Notes under the pieces: generated by a model
What the model saw: only the letters and a program-made list of their open reading frames with translations
Told to the model about the DNA's origin: nothing
Database searches by the model: none
Program-made: the position numbers and the translations under genes
From: a virus
DNA length: 34,393 nt
IMG/VR virus record: IMGVR_UViG_3300028860_000017
Location: 1 to 34,393 of that record
Reading direction: 5' to 3' (one strand)
In this document: in pieces, positions 21,970-30,249 of the stretch
How positions within the stretch are numbered: the stretch's first letter is position 1
Layout: every line of letters starts with the position of its first letter

Positions 21970-22881
21970 CTAGTCGGGCCATTTGGCCTCGTCGATGTGC
22001 GTCAGCGTCTGACCCATACCGCCCTGTGCGATGGCGAAGCCGTTCACATCCGTAGCCCCACCGGTCCATCCACCCATCTTCGAGTGGTATCGGATCGGAT
22101 AATTGTTGGTCTGCCCCGCGAAGACCGGAGTCCAGAGTCCGCCACCAAGCATGATGTTGGCAAAGGTGCTGTTGTCCTCGGTAACGATCAGAGTCTTGAT
22201 GGCTATGGAGATAGCGTGCAGGACGAGATTGTAGTTGCAGATCTCGTAGAAGAACGATCCCAAGGTGACCGGATCAACCCCGTACTGATCTGGCATCGTG
22301 ATGATGACGTGGGTCGTTGGGAACCACGGCCCGGGCGACGTGTCGTATATGTAGGCGCCGACTGTGGAGTCCGTCGGGCTGTAGAAGTTGACGTAGTCCT
22401 GCGTAACCAGAGGGGAGATCGTCAGGCCAGATCCTAGGCAGAAGTTCAAGAAGTCGATGGCCGCATTCTTGCCCTTCCCAAACCAGTAGGATCCAAGAAA
22501 CTTGGCCAGCGCCCGGTATCCAGACTCGGACACAACGCCGGCATTCTGTAGCTTCATGCCAAGGAGATTGACCTGGGAGACGATCATGGCTCGTTCAGGA
22601 CCACCCCAGTCTATGAAGTCAATCATCTCCCCACTGGTGACCTTGGCCTCCATCGTCTTGGTGGAGACCCACATATTTCGCATGCTGTTCAGCGCGTCGA
22701 CCTTGGCCTCCACGTTGTAGTCGAACACACGATCTATGGAGTCAGCGTAGTCCACGAAGTACTGATTCATGAACAGGTAGGGAGCCAGCAGAATCGACCG
22801 CGGGAGCTTGACGAAGGCCCTACGATTCTGCTCCGCCGTGGTTGCAGGGAGATCGGGAGTGTAGGTGTAGACGGTGGTCAC
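21970..22881 (-). CDS. Baseplate wedge or tail protein
   Basis: The gene encodes 303 residues. The start is GTG, overlapping the stop of the J-like gene by 4 bases (GTGA). The N-terminus is rich in aromatic and helical residues (YLFMNQYFVDYADSIDRVFDYN), and later segments have SGYRALAKFLGSYWFGKGKN and VDPVTLGSFFYEICNYNLVLHAI. It follows the gp6/J-like gene and precedes the fibres, the position of gpI in P2 or gp7/gp8 in T4. A linking protein between baseplate wedge and fibres is likely. I do not recognise a named family. Confidence 0.55.
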   Translation of the reverse strand: MTTVYTYTPDLPATTAEQNRRAFVKLPRSILLAPYLFMNQYFVDYADSIDRVFDYNVEAKVDALNSMRNMWVSTKTMEAKVTSGEMIDFIDWGGPERAMIVSQVNLLGMKLQNAGVVSESGYRALAKFLGSYWFGKGKNAAIDFLNFCLGSGLTISPLVTQDYVNFYSPTDSTVGAYIYDTSPGPWFPTTHVIITMPDQYGVDPVTLGSFFYEICNYNLVLHAISIAIKTLIVTEDNSTFANIMLGGGLWTPVFAGQTNNYPIRYHSKMGGWTGGATDVNGFAIAQGGMGQTLTHIDEAKWPD

Positions 22882-25100
22882 GCGGTGGCATCCCTAATTG
22901 GGAACAGCGCAGACGCCTGACGCGAGGAGTACTTCGCGCTGACGTTCAAACTGCTCAGGGTGTTGTAGCGAATCAACGTGTCAGACGCTGCACCCGGACT
23001 CAAGGGCGTGGGATCAGAGGCCGCAGTGTCCAGGTACTGAAGCACGTCAGCATCCAGACTCGCTATGATGCCGATGTGACCAGCCAGACGACCCCACACG
23101 TTGTAGGTCAGAGCGTTCTGCGTTGGATTTGAACTCCAGTCGATGATGATGCCTTCGCTGTTGATCAGCACCTGTGGGTTGATCCAATTCGAAGGTGTTC
23201 CCTGATCGATGATTCCGACTGGAGACGGCACTATGGTCCAGGTCGTTCCTGGCGGAGTACCCGCGACGATCTGTGCTCCCTTGCTGACTGCTGCTCCGCC
23301 GACTGTTCCGGTCTTGGAGATGATCCAGTACTGTCCAGGGACCGTCGCTCCAGATGGGTACGACGTGGGGTTGGTTGACGCGTCGACGTAGCCGAGGAAG
23401 TTCGGGTTCGGTGTCGCCGCGTCGACCGCCACCGCATAGGCGTAAACGCCGGGGGTCAGCAGACCCGTGCCCGCCACGATGGTACCAGTAATCTGTGGAC
23501 TAAGCGGACTGGTCACGATCATGGGACCTGTCGGCTGGTTCACCACAACGTAGCTGATCTGTCCTGGTGCCGCGTTGTTCGCCGTCTCGATGATGTCCGA
23601 GATGAAGAAGTCGGTCATCAGCAGACCGGTGCGCGGGGAGAACAGGTTGGTGATAGCAGCACTTACCTTCGACTCGATGTCAGCCAGGCTGTTCACGCTG
23701 TTGAAACAGTAGACCGTGACATCCACATTGTTACCGATCGGGACCGGGGCCTGGTACAGGAACTTCGTGCTGTACATCGTGATCTGCTGGAGATACGCCA
23801 GGAATTCATTGATCTGGTCCGGTGACCAGGTCGAGTTCGTTAGGGCGGACACTCGAATCACGTTCATCCACTCGAGAGCCGCCGGATTGATCTCGCGCTG
23901 CGCCTGGGTCACCGCATCCACGATACCAGGGTAGTTCAACACCGTCGCACTGTATTGACTCTTCGTCACAGCCGAGCTGTAAGTGCCGAAGGACCCGGCA
24001 GCGAAGTTCTTGTACGCAACCGTGGGCTTCTCATCGGCACCACCGCTGGGGTTTCCGGTGAAGTTCCCGGTCACACCGCTTACCGACGAACCCGTCAGGC
24101 TGACGCCAGTCAGGTTGGCCCCGTTTATGGACGAACCCTGCGTCGTTGCGTACGTGATGGTCACCACGTCGTTGACCTGAGGCACGGCACCGTAACCCTG
24201 GGCACCGAACTGCAGATTGAGACGGCCATCTGGCAGCGTCCAGTCCACGTAGGCGTTGACCCCAGGGTAGTTCCACAGGGCTCCGAACACCTTTGTCAGA
24301 TCAGCACCGTTTAGATCGACAAGAACGTCCTGGTCCGAGACGGTGAACTGATCGTCAACCGAAACCCAAGTCTGCAGATCAGTGCCGATACCCGAAAGGC
24401 TCTGGGTGACGATCACTCCCTCACGCAAGGTCAGTGTCTGCGGAACTCCAGCACTCAAGCTGATCGCCGTCTGCGTGAACCAGTTGTAGCCACCACCGGA
24501 AATCTGCGTGAACGGAGGCAGCGTCTGCGTCGTATCGCTGGTGACGGTGGCCGGAATCGTGGCAGGGAGCTTGCGGCTGAGACGAAGGCCCTGCATGTTT
24601 GCGATGGCGCGCAGGGCCGAGTCAGATTGAGCGGTTGATGGGAACGCGTCCTCCACAGCACGCTGAACACGGCCAGTCAGGAACGTGCCGATGGCTGAGA
24701 TGTACTCGATCAGGGTTTGGCTGGTCTCCGAGGTGATCCCAGTGGACCATATGTTAGACGTGGCCAGGTCCGCTTCGAACTGCGCAACGAACTGCGTCTG
24801 ATCGACTGTCGAGTCCATCAGGTTAATCAGATCCAGCACTTGCAGCTGGAACGTTTGAGTCACTGTCTGTGGCGTCCCAGGTGTCGAGTCACTGGCTTCG
24901 ATGGTGATCGAGTAGAGACCTAGGGTCGAGGTGCTGCCACTCGTCAAGCCCTGGTTGTTGAGCTGAAGACCCGGGGGCATCGAGCCACCGACCAGTGCGA
25001 AAGCGTACGGTGCAATTCCACCGGTGACCGTCAGGTAGTTGGCATACGCTTGATTGATGGAAGCCGCTGGGAGGAAGCTATCGGTGAAAGCGATGGTCAT
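22878..25100 (-). CDS. Baseplate J / gp6-like wedge protein with N-terminal Ig-like domain
   Basis: The gene encodes 740 residues, ATGA-coupled to the gp25-like gene, with GAGG before the start. Residues ~8-85 are a putative He_PIG-type immunoglobulin fold (PAASINQAYANYLTVTGGI, GSMPPGLQLNNQG, YSITIEASDS). The baseplate J region follows: LIEYISAIGTFLTGRVQRAV, TAQSDSALRAIANMQGLRLSR, then beta-domains and INPAALEWMNVIRVSAL, YQAPVPIGNNVDVTVYC and SPRTGLLMTDFFISDIIETA. J-like proteins form the ring of baseplate wedges that transmits the contraction signal. The extra C-terminal ~200 residues contain Gly/Pro-rich beta-sequence ending in a basic tail. Size is large for the family (T4 gp6 is about 660 residues). 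Confidence 0.85.
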   Translation of the reverse strand: MTIAFTDSFLPAASINQAYANYLTVTGGIAPYAFALVGGSMPPGLQLNNQGLTSGSTSTLGLYSITIEASDSTPGTPQTVTQTFQLQVLDLINLMDSTVDQTQFVAQFEADLATSNIWSTGITSETSQTLIEYISAIGTFLTGRVQRAVEDAFPSTAQSDSALRAIANMQGLRLSRKLPATIPATVTSDTTQTLPPFTQISGGGYNWFTQTAISLSAGVPQTLTLREGVIVTQSLSGIGTDLQTWVSVDDQFTVSDQDVLVDLNGADLTKVFGALWNYPGVNAYVDWTLPDGRLNLQFGAQGYGAVPQVNDVVTITYATTQGSSINGANLTGVSLTGSSVSGVTGNFTGNPSGGADEKPTVAYKNFAAGSFGTYSSAVTKSQYSATVLNYPGIVDAVTQAQREINPAALEWMNVIRVSALTNSTWSPDQINEFLAYLQQITMYSTKFLYQAPVPIGNNVDVTVYCFNSVNSLADIESKVSAAITNLFSPRTGLLMTDFFISDIIETANNAAPGQISYVVVNQPTGPMIVTSPLSPQITGTIVAGTGLLTPGVYAYAVAVDAATPNPNFLGYVDASTNPTSYPSGATVPGQYWIISKTGTVGGAAVSKGAQIVAGTPPGTTWTIVPSPVGIIDQGTPSNWINPQVLINSEGIIIDWSSNPTQNALTYNVWGRLAGHIGIIASLDADVLQYLDTAASDPTPLSPGAASDTLIRYNTLSSLNVSAKYSSRQASALFPIRDATA

Positions 25101-25519
25101 ACAGGGACCTCGAATTGGAGCTGTTGTAGGTTCGGGATATTGGGCAGGAAGAAGGCCATGCGCACAACGTAGCCCGGGATCGACATATCAGGATTGATCT
25201 GCGTGTTGCTGAGATCAAGCGAAACGCGAGGCTCCCATTTCTCGATAGAGGTGATCATGAAGGTCTCCATCTTGACCGCTGTCATGTCACAGATTGGCTC
25301 CTGCAAAAACTGGAGCCAGATCGATCCGTACGTGGGCTGGAAGGTCCTGGCGCGTTGACCCGGCACGCAGTTGAACAGGTTGAACAACGACGCCTTCACA
25401 ATCGCAAGTCCGTCTGCCAGCCTGTCAGGCAGTGTGTCAACGGTGAATCGGGGGTTCACGTCGATCCAGATCGCATCCTGCAGCTGGAGTTGGTAATTGG
25501 TGGGACTGGGTGCGGACAT
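25097..25519 (-). CDS. gp25-like baseplate wedge protein (lysozyme-like fold family)
   Basis: The gene encodes 140 residues, with GAGGA 6 bases before the ATG. The diagnostic block is GQRARTFQPTYGSIWLQFLQ followed by EPI, then an amphipathic region and IEKWEPRVSLDLSNTQI. This matches the GPW/gp25 family. T4 gp25 sits at the inner baseplate where it contacts the sheath and gp6. The order with spike and J-like genes on either side is the usual one for contractile tails. Confidence 0.9.
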   Translation of the reverse strand: MSAPSPTNYQLQLQDAIWIDVNPRFTVDTLPDRLADGLAIVKASLFNLFNCVPGQRARTFQPTYGSIWLQFLQEPICDMTAVKMETFMITSIEKWEPRVSLDLSNTQINPDMSIPGYVVRMAFFLPNIPNLQQLQFEVPV

Positions 25520-25527
25520 GAAGGTCC

Positions 25528-26307
25528 TCAGGTGGAGACGACGCCAGTGAAGGAGCCGCTCTCGTTAAAGTGTCTGTGGAGATCGCTGATGTCGTGGCCG
25601 TTGCTCGTGGATGGGCCGGTGATCGCGACACCGAGGCTGAACGCAGCCAGCATGTCAAACGTGGCCAAGCCAGTGACATTAAGTGCCCCTTCCACCGTAG
25701 TCGTAGGAGCTGTGATCGTGGCGGCACTGCTAGCGACGACGTTGAAATTTGCACCGTTCACGTCAACGTCACCACTGGCATTGATCGTGAAATCTGTCAC
25801 GTTGTAGACGAGGTGCGGTACGTTGTAGGTGCCAGTCTGATCAGCAGGGACTGTGACCGTGTAACTCCCGTTCTCGTCAATGTGAAGTTGGAAGCCCCCA
25901 CCGGTCTCGAACTTGACGTCCTTGCCCTGGACCACGAGCTTGTTCCCGTCTGGGTCCTTGAAGCCCCAAGCCGTGCCCGATGGAAACTCACCGGGGTTGG
26001 CGAAGCACTGCAGATCGGCTGAGTAGAGCGGGTAGTGAGGGTCTCCGTCTTGGAGTAAAATTGCCACGTCAGCACCAACGGCTGGCGTACCAAAGACACC
26101 GAATCCGTCTCCTTGACCGAAGGGAGATTGTTTCGTCTTTCCAATCCATGGTAGAGGGCCTAGATTGGGATCGTACAGATTCGGGATCTGGACCTGGATG
26201 CGATCCAGATTTAGCGGGTCCACGTTGGTGACGACCTTACCCTTGTACCATTTGTTCCCAAGACCATCGCTAAGACCAAGACTGTTGTCAAGAGTGTCGA
26301 AACTCAT
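25528..26307 (-). CDS. Baseplate central spike (gpV / VgrG-like OB-fold spike)
   Basis: The gene encodes 259 residues, with GGAAG before the ATG. Residues ~18-110 form an OB-fold (NKWYKGKVVTNVDPLNLDRI, VQIPNLYDP, VFGTPAVGADVAILLQDGD). A beta-helix follows with repeating short strands (FTINASGDVDVNGANFNVVAS, ITAPTTTVEGALNV). The tip has HDISDLHRHF: His238, His244 and His246 match the HxH iron-binding apex of gpV-type spikes. The spike pierces the outer membrane when the tail contracts. No lysozyme domain is fused here, unlike T4 gp5; muramidase activity is on the protein at 28738-30240. Confidence 0.85.
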   Translation of the reverse strand: MSFDTLDNSLGLSDGLGNKWYKGKVVTNVDPLNLDRIQVQIPNLYDPNLGPLPWIGKTKQSPFGQGDGFGVFGTPAVGADVAILLQDGDPHYPLYSADLQCFANPGEFPSGTAWGFKDPDGNKLVVQGKDVKFETGGGFQLHIDENGSYTVTVPADQTGTYNVPHLVYNVTDFTINASGDVDVNGANFNVVASSAATITAPTTTVEGALNVTGLATFDMLAAFSLGVAITGPSTSNGHDISDLHRHFNESGSFTGVVST

Positions 26308-26309
26308 TT

Positions 26310-27413
26310 TCAGCTTCCCAGGCCGTTTTTCACGGCGATGATCTGTTCATTGTAGCTCGTGCCTTGGATCAGGATGATCTTGGTGTGAGCTGTGTACGCC
26401 CCGTTGTACTGAGTCGAGTCCGAGTCCGCCGGCAGAGCCAAACTGAAGTTGTCGAATGGCTCCCAGCTGGTCTCGAACGGGAACAGAAACTTACCAGTGA
26501 GGCTGTTCAGCAGGTTGTACCTGGTGTTCTGGTAGCGTGCCCGCTCGTACTTAGGATGAACGTTGCCCCAGTCGATGGGACCAAAGCTGATGCCCCCACG
26601 TGTCATGGCTGTACGGACATCGTTGGACAGCAGGGGAAACTTTGCGTTGGGCGTGAAAGTCAATTCGTTTTCGAGACCGTCAATCGACGAGCCCTGGTCT
26701 TCCACGGTCTGAACTTGACGACTGTGCAGGTAACCGCCAGCCGCGTTGTTTAGACCGCTCCGGGTCTCTGGTGTGAAGTCCGTGAGCATGAGGAACTGCG
26801 ACGCGTCGGGGGTCGGTGTGTAGCCGACGCTGATCTTGGGCTTGGACAGTGCGTTGATATTGACGTAGCGCATGGCACCAGAGCTGTCCACAGCCAGGGC
26901 CATGTGGCTCGTGTCTGACACGTAGCCAGCTCGAGCAATGCCTTTGGCAAATTCACCGAACGTTTGATTTCCGGGCAACCACAGCATCGCATCGCTGGAA
27001 TTGGAGTTTGTAGACATCCATGTTAGGCCAGACAGGGCAGCGATCGACTGCAGGGCCTGCGCACTCGACCCCTGGATACCGCTACTGCTGGTCCCGAGCC
27101 AGTACCGGGGTGCATCCCAGTAGCACTCAATCGTGTAGACGAAACCTTGAGGGGCAGGATTTCGTTTCCAGTTGAAGACTCGGAATCTGCGCGTCACCGT
27201 ATTGATCTGGACCGCGATCTGGGCCCCGTCCTGGAGACCGTAGCCCGGCATCTGGTTCAGGGTGTCGACAATGGTAAGCTGAAGGAGTGGAAGGGTCTGT
27301 AGTGAGGAGGCCTTCATCCACAGGCTTCGAAGCGAGTTCCCGAAATCGAGCAGGAATTCGCGGCCAGCGATGAAGACAGAGGCTGTGACCTGCTCGTTTA
27401 CGCGGAAGCTCAT
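26310..27413 (-). CDS. Baseplate hub protein (gpD / gp27-like)
   Basis: The gene encodes 367 residues from the ATG at 27413 (MSFRVNEQVTASVFIAG). The longer frame upstream reads through the next gene and is a shadow. The body has the hub pattern: LPLLQLTIVDTLNQ, GAQIAVQINTVTRRFRVFNW, YWLGTSSSGIQG, TFGEFAKGIARAGYVSDTS and later TPNAKFPLLSNDV. Hub proteins form a trimer that joins the tube to the spike, and the gene lies directly upstream of the spike in transcription order. Similarity is at the level of pattern and position rather than close sequence. Confidence 0.7.
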   Translation of the reverse strand: MSFRVNEQVTASVFIAGREFLLDFGNSLRSLWMKASSLQTLPLLQLTIVDTLNQMPGYGLQDGAQIAVQINTVTRRFRVFNWKRNPAPQGFVYTIECYWDAPRYWLGTSSSGIQGSSAQALQSIAALSGLTWMSTNSNSSDAMLWLPGNQTFGEFAKGIARAGYVSDTSHMALAVDSSGAMRYVNINALSKPKISVGYTPTPDASQFLMLTDFTPETRSGLNNAAGGYLHSRQVQTVEDQGSSIDGLENELTFTPNAKFPLLSNDVRTAMTRGGISFGPIDWGNVHPKYERARYQNTRYNLLNSLTGKFLFPFETSWEPFDNFSLALPADSDSTQYNGAYTAHTKIILIQGTSYNEQIIAVKNGLGS

Positions 27414-27414
27414 G

Positions 27415-27756
27415 TCAGATGACCTGCGTTGTTGGGTTGTTGTTGGACGAACTGGCGAAGAATGCGTCGAGGCTGCTCTTGTTAGGCAGCCCGATCTGTG
27501 CACCCACGCAGACGTCTGTGATCGGATCACTCAGCCCGTTGAAAGCCATGATCGCGCGCCAGTATTCCTGGTCCGCGTAGTAGTCATAGGCTAGGCCAGG
27601 AAGGTTAGCCTCGTACTTCGCGTCGATCGTGATGACTTTGTCGACCTGAACCATCCACCTCATGTTGACATACCGGCTGCTCAAGATGTCAATGTCAGTA
27701 AGGCCGTTCAACAGTGTCGTCAGTGGTGTTGCCACGGAGTAGATTGGGATGCTCAT
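27415..27756 (-). CDS. gp53-like baseplate wedge protein with LysM-like fold
   Basis: The gene encodes 113 residues from the ATG at 27756 (MSIPIYSVATPLTTLLNG). The N-terminal extension of the longer frame lies over the upstream gene and is shadow. The key block is ANLPGLAYDYYADQEYWRA followed by IMAFNGLSDPITDVCVGAQIGLP, the LysM-type segment found in T4 gp53 and short tail X proteins. gp53 joins wedge subunits around the hub. The one-base gap to the hub gene supports co-translation. Confidence 0.75.
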   Translation of the reverse strand: MSIPIYSVATPLTTLLNGLTDIDILSSRYVNMRWMVQVDKVITIDAKYEANLPGLAYDYYADQEYWRAIMAFNGLSDPITDVCVGAQIGLPNKSSLDAFFASSSNNNPTTQVI

Positions 27757-27761
27757 GGTGG

Positions 27762-28727
27762 TCAGTCCGGAGTGAAGGAGATAACGCCACCAGTCTGGTA
27801 GTTCACCTTGGAGTTCTTGCCGCCAACGCGGATGATTGACGTGAGATCGTCCGTTGTCAAAGCGAACATGGGCCTGAAGCTGACGGTTGCCGTTGCAGAC
27901 ATGATACCACCGCGGGGACCTGGTTGCTGAGGCCTCAGCACGTGACTGACATTGGTGATGATTACGTTTTTGAGACGAAACCAATCCCCGATACGAATCT
28001 CGATCTTGTTCTTGAGCAGTTGTTCGATTGCCGCTTTTGACGCATAGAGCGCCTTACCAGCGCTTGACGCAGCTTCAACACCTCCGGCCGTTGCACCTGC
28101 GAGTACCTTTCCGCCGTTGGCCATCGCCTTGGTTGCCGCGTTTTGGACCTTGGTTGCCGTGTCCAGGATGGTGGACACCACTCCGCTGCTGATCTTCTCT
28201 ACTGCGTCCTTGTCCAGTATGGGACCAGGACTTCGCAACCAGCCGGAGCTTGGATCCACCGAAGGGACTGCTAGACTCGACAAGATCTGCAGTGGGATCA
28301 TGACATCTTTGTCAACGTCAGACCAGGCTCGAAACTCGATCGGTAGACTGAACTCGACTTCACCCCCGCCCTGCCAGACTTGGATCGTCTGAACCTGGGC
28401 CAGGAGGCGGGTCCCCATAGTCACGGCCAACAGATCAGCCACGTTGCCATCACCGGCTAGTCCTGCGGCCCAAGGAGCCTTCCAGCTGACCTGTTGATCC
28501 ATCAGGAACTCTTCCGGGACCTGCCCAACCACGATGATGGGATTTTTGTTGCTGCCAATAGTCTGGATATCCTGATCCTGCTTGATTTGGACAAGATACT
28601 TACGACTGGCGCTGACAAGTGAAGGATCAGTGCTTGTCTGCGATCCATCGATGCCTGTCTGCTGTATCCCTGCGGCAGAAAGCGCTGCACCCTGTACGCT
28701 GGCCGTCCACTGCTGAAGAATTCCCAT
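27762..28727 (-). CDS. Baseplate or tube-cap structural protein
   Basis: The gene encodes 321 residues. The segment EVEFSLPIEFRAWSDVDKDV then MIPLQILSSLAVPSVD resembles the pattern in baseplate tube-cap proteins such as T4 gp48, with a long Ala/Lys-rich helical stretch (residues ~185-235) and a C-terminal beta-domain (IRIGDWFRLKNVIITNVSHVL). It lies between the lysozyme/M23 protein and the gp53-like gene in an uninterrupted structural operon. The family assignment is tentative. Confidence 0.5.
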   Translation of the reverse strand: MGILQQWTASVQGAALSAAGIQQTGIDGSQTSTDPSLVSASRKYLVQIKQDQDIQTIGSNKNPIIVVGQVPEEFLMDQQVSWKAPWAAGLAGDGNVADLLAVTMGTRLLAQVQTIQVWQGGGEVEFSLPIEFRAWSDVDKDVMIPLQILSSLAVPSVDPSSGWLRSPGPILDKDAVEKISSGVVSTILDTATKVQNAATKAMANGGKVLAGATAGGVEAASSAGKALYASKAAIEQLLKNKIEIRIGDWFRLKNVIITNVSHVLRPQQPGPRGGIMSATATVSFRPMFALTTDDLTSIIRVGGKNSKVNYQTGGVISFTPD

Positions 28728-28737
28728 GATGTGCTTT

Positions 28738-30240
28738 CTAGGTCAATGCGATGAGACGCTTGTCTCGGTTCACTAGCTCGACATCCTTCGGAACGGAGGC
28801 GACACCACCGGGGCTCGAACCGCCGGCCGCGACAGCCGTTCCTTTTCGTAGACCAGATAGGTAGGTACCAGGATCAACAGGTGCACTGGCCGTCACGGGT
28901 TGGGTCTCGAAATGGAGGTGAGGGCCGGTGCTCACGCCCTCGTTCCCCATCTTGCCGATTTCTTGACCTGCCGTCACCTTGTCACCGACCTTGACGCTGA
29001 CGGCGGAGAGGTGGCCATAGCGCGTGATGAGATCGCTCCCGCGTATGGTGATCAGTGTGCCGTAGCCACTGGCGGGTCCTGCGACCTCAACCGTACCGTC
29101 GGTGGCCGCAACGACAGATGATCCGTACTTGCCACCAATGTCCACGCCCTTGTGCTCGGTACTCGCGCCCTCCATGATGTAGCCACGATGGCCGAACGGA
29201 GAGGTGACGATCCCTGTAGCCGGCATGACCATGGAGCCGCTGGCTACCTGATCCTTGTAGCCATTGGATGCAAAGCCGAGGGCCTGCCGTGCCGCCTCTG
29301 CGATCTGTGCGTCGGAGTAAGGGTTGTATCCGTTCTCTTGGATGATGATGGCCTTCATCAGGGCTTCGACGGTGCCCTGATTCGAGAGATCCAACTTGTC
29401 CCCAGGATCCACCCCTAGGGCTTTTGCTACGTTCTTCACGTACGCGTCCTGATCTGTGTGCGACCAGTTACGAACGATTTTGTCGACGGTGTTGATTCCA
29501 CGGCTAGAGTAGAGCTCCAGCTGACGACCCATGTTGTAGAGACCCTGACCCTGGGTGGAGAACTGCGCGAAGTGTCCACTCGTTGCCAACGAGGAGGGCT
29601 GGTGCGCGTAAACGAGATTGCCAGGGTTGTTGTTCCGAAGTCCCTCGGTCAACTTGCCGCCCAACGACGTCTCAGGGACGGTTGACGATGGGACGGCACC
29701 TGCTCCCGGGGTCTGGACCTTACGGCTGGAGCCAGGATCTACGCCTTCCTTCCACTCACGCCACTTCTTGTACAGCATGTAGCCGCCGACAGCCAGACCA
29801 GCGGCTATTAGGCCCTCTGGCGTGAGGATCAGTGGCAGCACCGACATGACCGTCCAGCTTACCATGGTCACCATCGGTACCACAACCATCTCGATGCAGA
29901 ACGGTACGAAGGAGAAGAGGGCCTCTCCAACGAGTTCAATCGCGGTGACGAGTCCACTCTTCGCCATCTGCAGCACCATCTCCAGGGCACCGCTTTCTTC
30001 GGCCTCGAGCTCGATCTTGGGACCCACCCCATCGCGGTTAGCGCGTTTGACTGCGGCCTTGATCTTGTTGAACGCCGAGTTGAGAAGCAGCGTTTGCTTG
30101 ACGGGCTTCCGTCCGTTGAACACGTCACCTATAGACACGAGGAGTCCAGTGGCGGCGGCCGGGGCGAGAAGGGACAGCGCACCCTCACTCTGAAGGACCG
30201 CGCGTTGTCGTTGGAACTGGACAGCGTCTGTGATGTTCAT
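28738..30240 (-). CDS. Tail-associated bifunctional peptidoglycan hydrolase: muramidase-like domain plus M23 peptidase
   Basis: The gene encodes 500 residues. Hydrophobic stretches at ~20-38 and ~108-157 (FVPFCIEMVVVPMVTMVSW, LIAAGLAVGGYMLY) could enter the inner membrane. Residues ~197-325 form a muramidase-like domain of the structural-lysozyme type (EGLRNNNPGNLVY, GQGLYNMGRQLELY, KIVRNWSHTDQD). Residues ~345-465 are an M23/LytM endopeptidase with zinc ligands His363 and Asp367 (EHKGVDIGG) and His443 in HLHFE, plus RYGHLS. It should cut both glycan and peptide bonds during DNA injection. The position next to the tape measure fits a protein carried inside the tail tube. The pair of enzymatic domains with membrane segments is uncommon. 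Confidence 0.85.
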   Translation of the reverse strand: MNITDAVQFQRQRAVLQSEGALSLLAPAAATGLLVSIGDVFNGRKPVKQTLLLNSAFNKIKAAVKRANRDGVGPKIELEAEESGALEMVLQMAKSGLVTAIELVGEALFSFVPFCIEMVVVPMVTMVSWTVMSVLPLILTPEGLIAAGLAVGGYMLYKKWREWKEGVDPGSSRKVQTPGAGAVPSSTVPETSLGGKLTEGLRNNNPGNLVYAHQPSSLATSGHFAQFSTQGQGLYNMGRQLELYSSRGINTVDKIVRNWSHTDQDAYVKNVAKALGVDPGDKLDLSNQGTVEALMKAIIIQENGYNPYSDAQIAEAARQALGFASNGYKDQVASGSMVMPATGIVTSPFGHRGYIMEGASTEHKGVDIGGKYGSSVVAATDGTVEVAGPASGYGTLITIRGSDLITRYGHLSAVSVKVGDKVTAGQEIGKMGNEGVSTGPHLHFETQPVTASAPVDPGTYLSGLRKGTAVAAGGSSPGGVASVPKDVELVNRDKRLIALT

Positions 30241-30249
30241 GCTCGTTCT

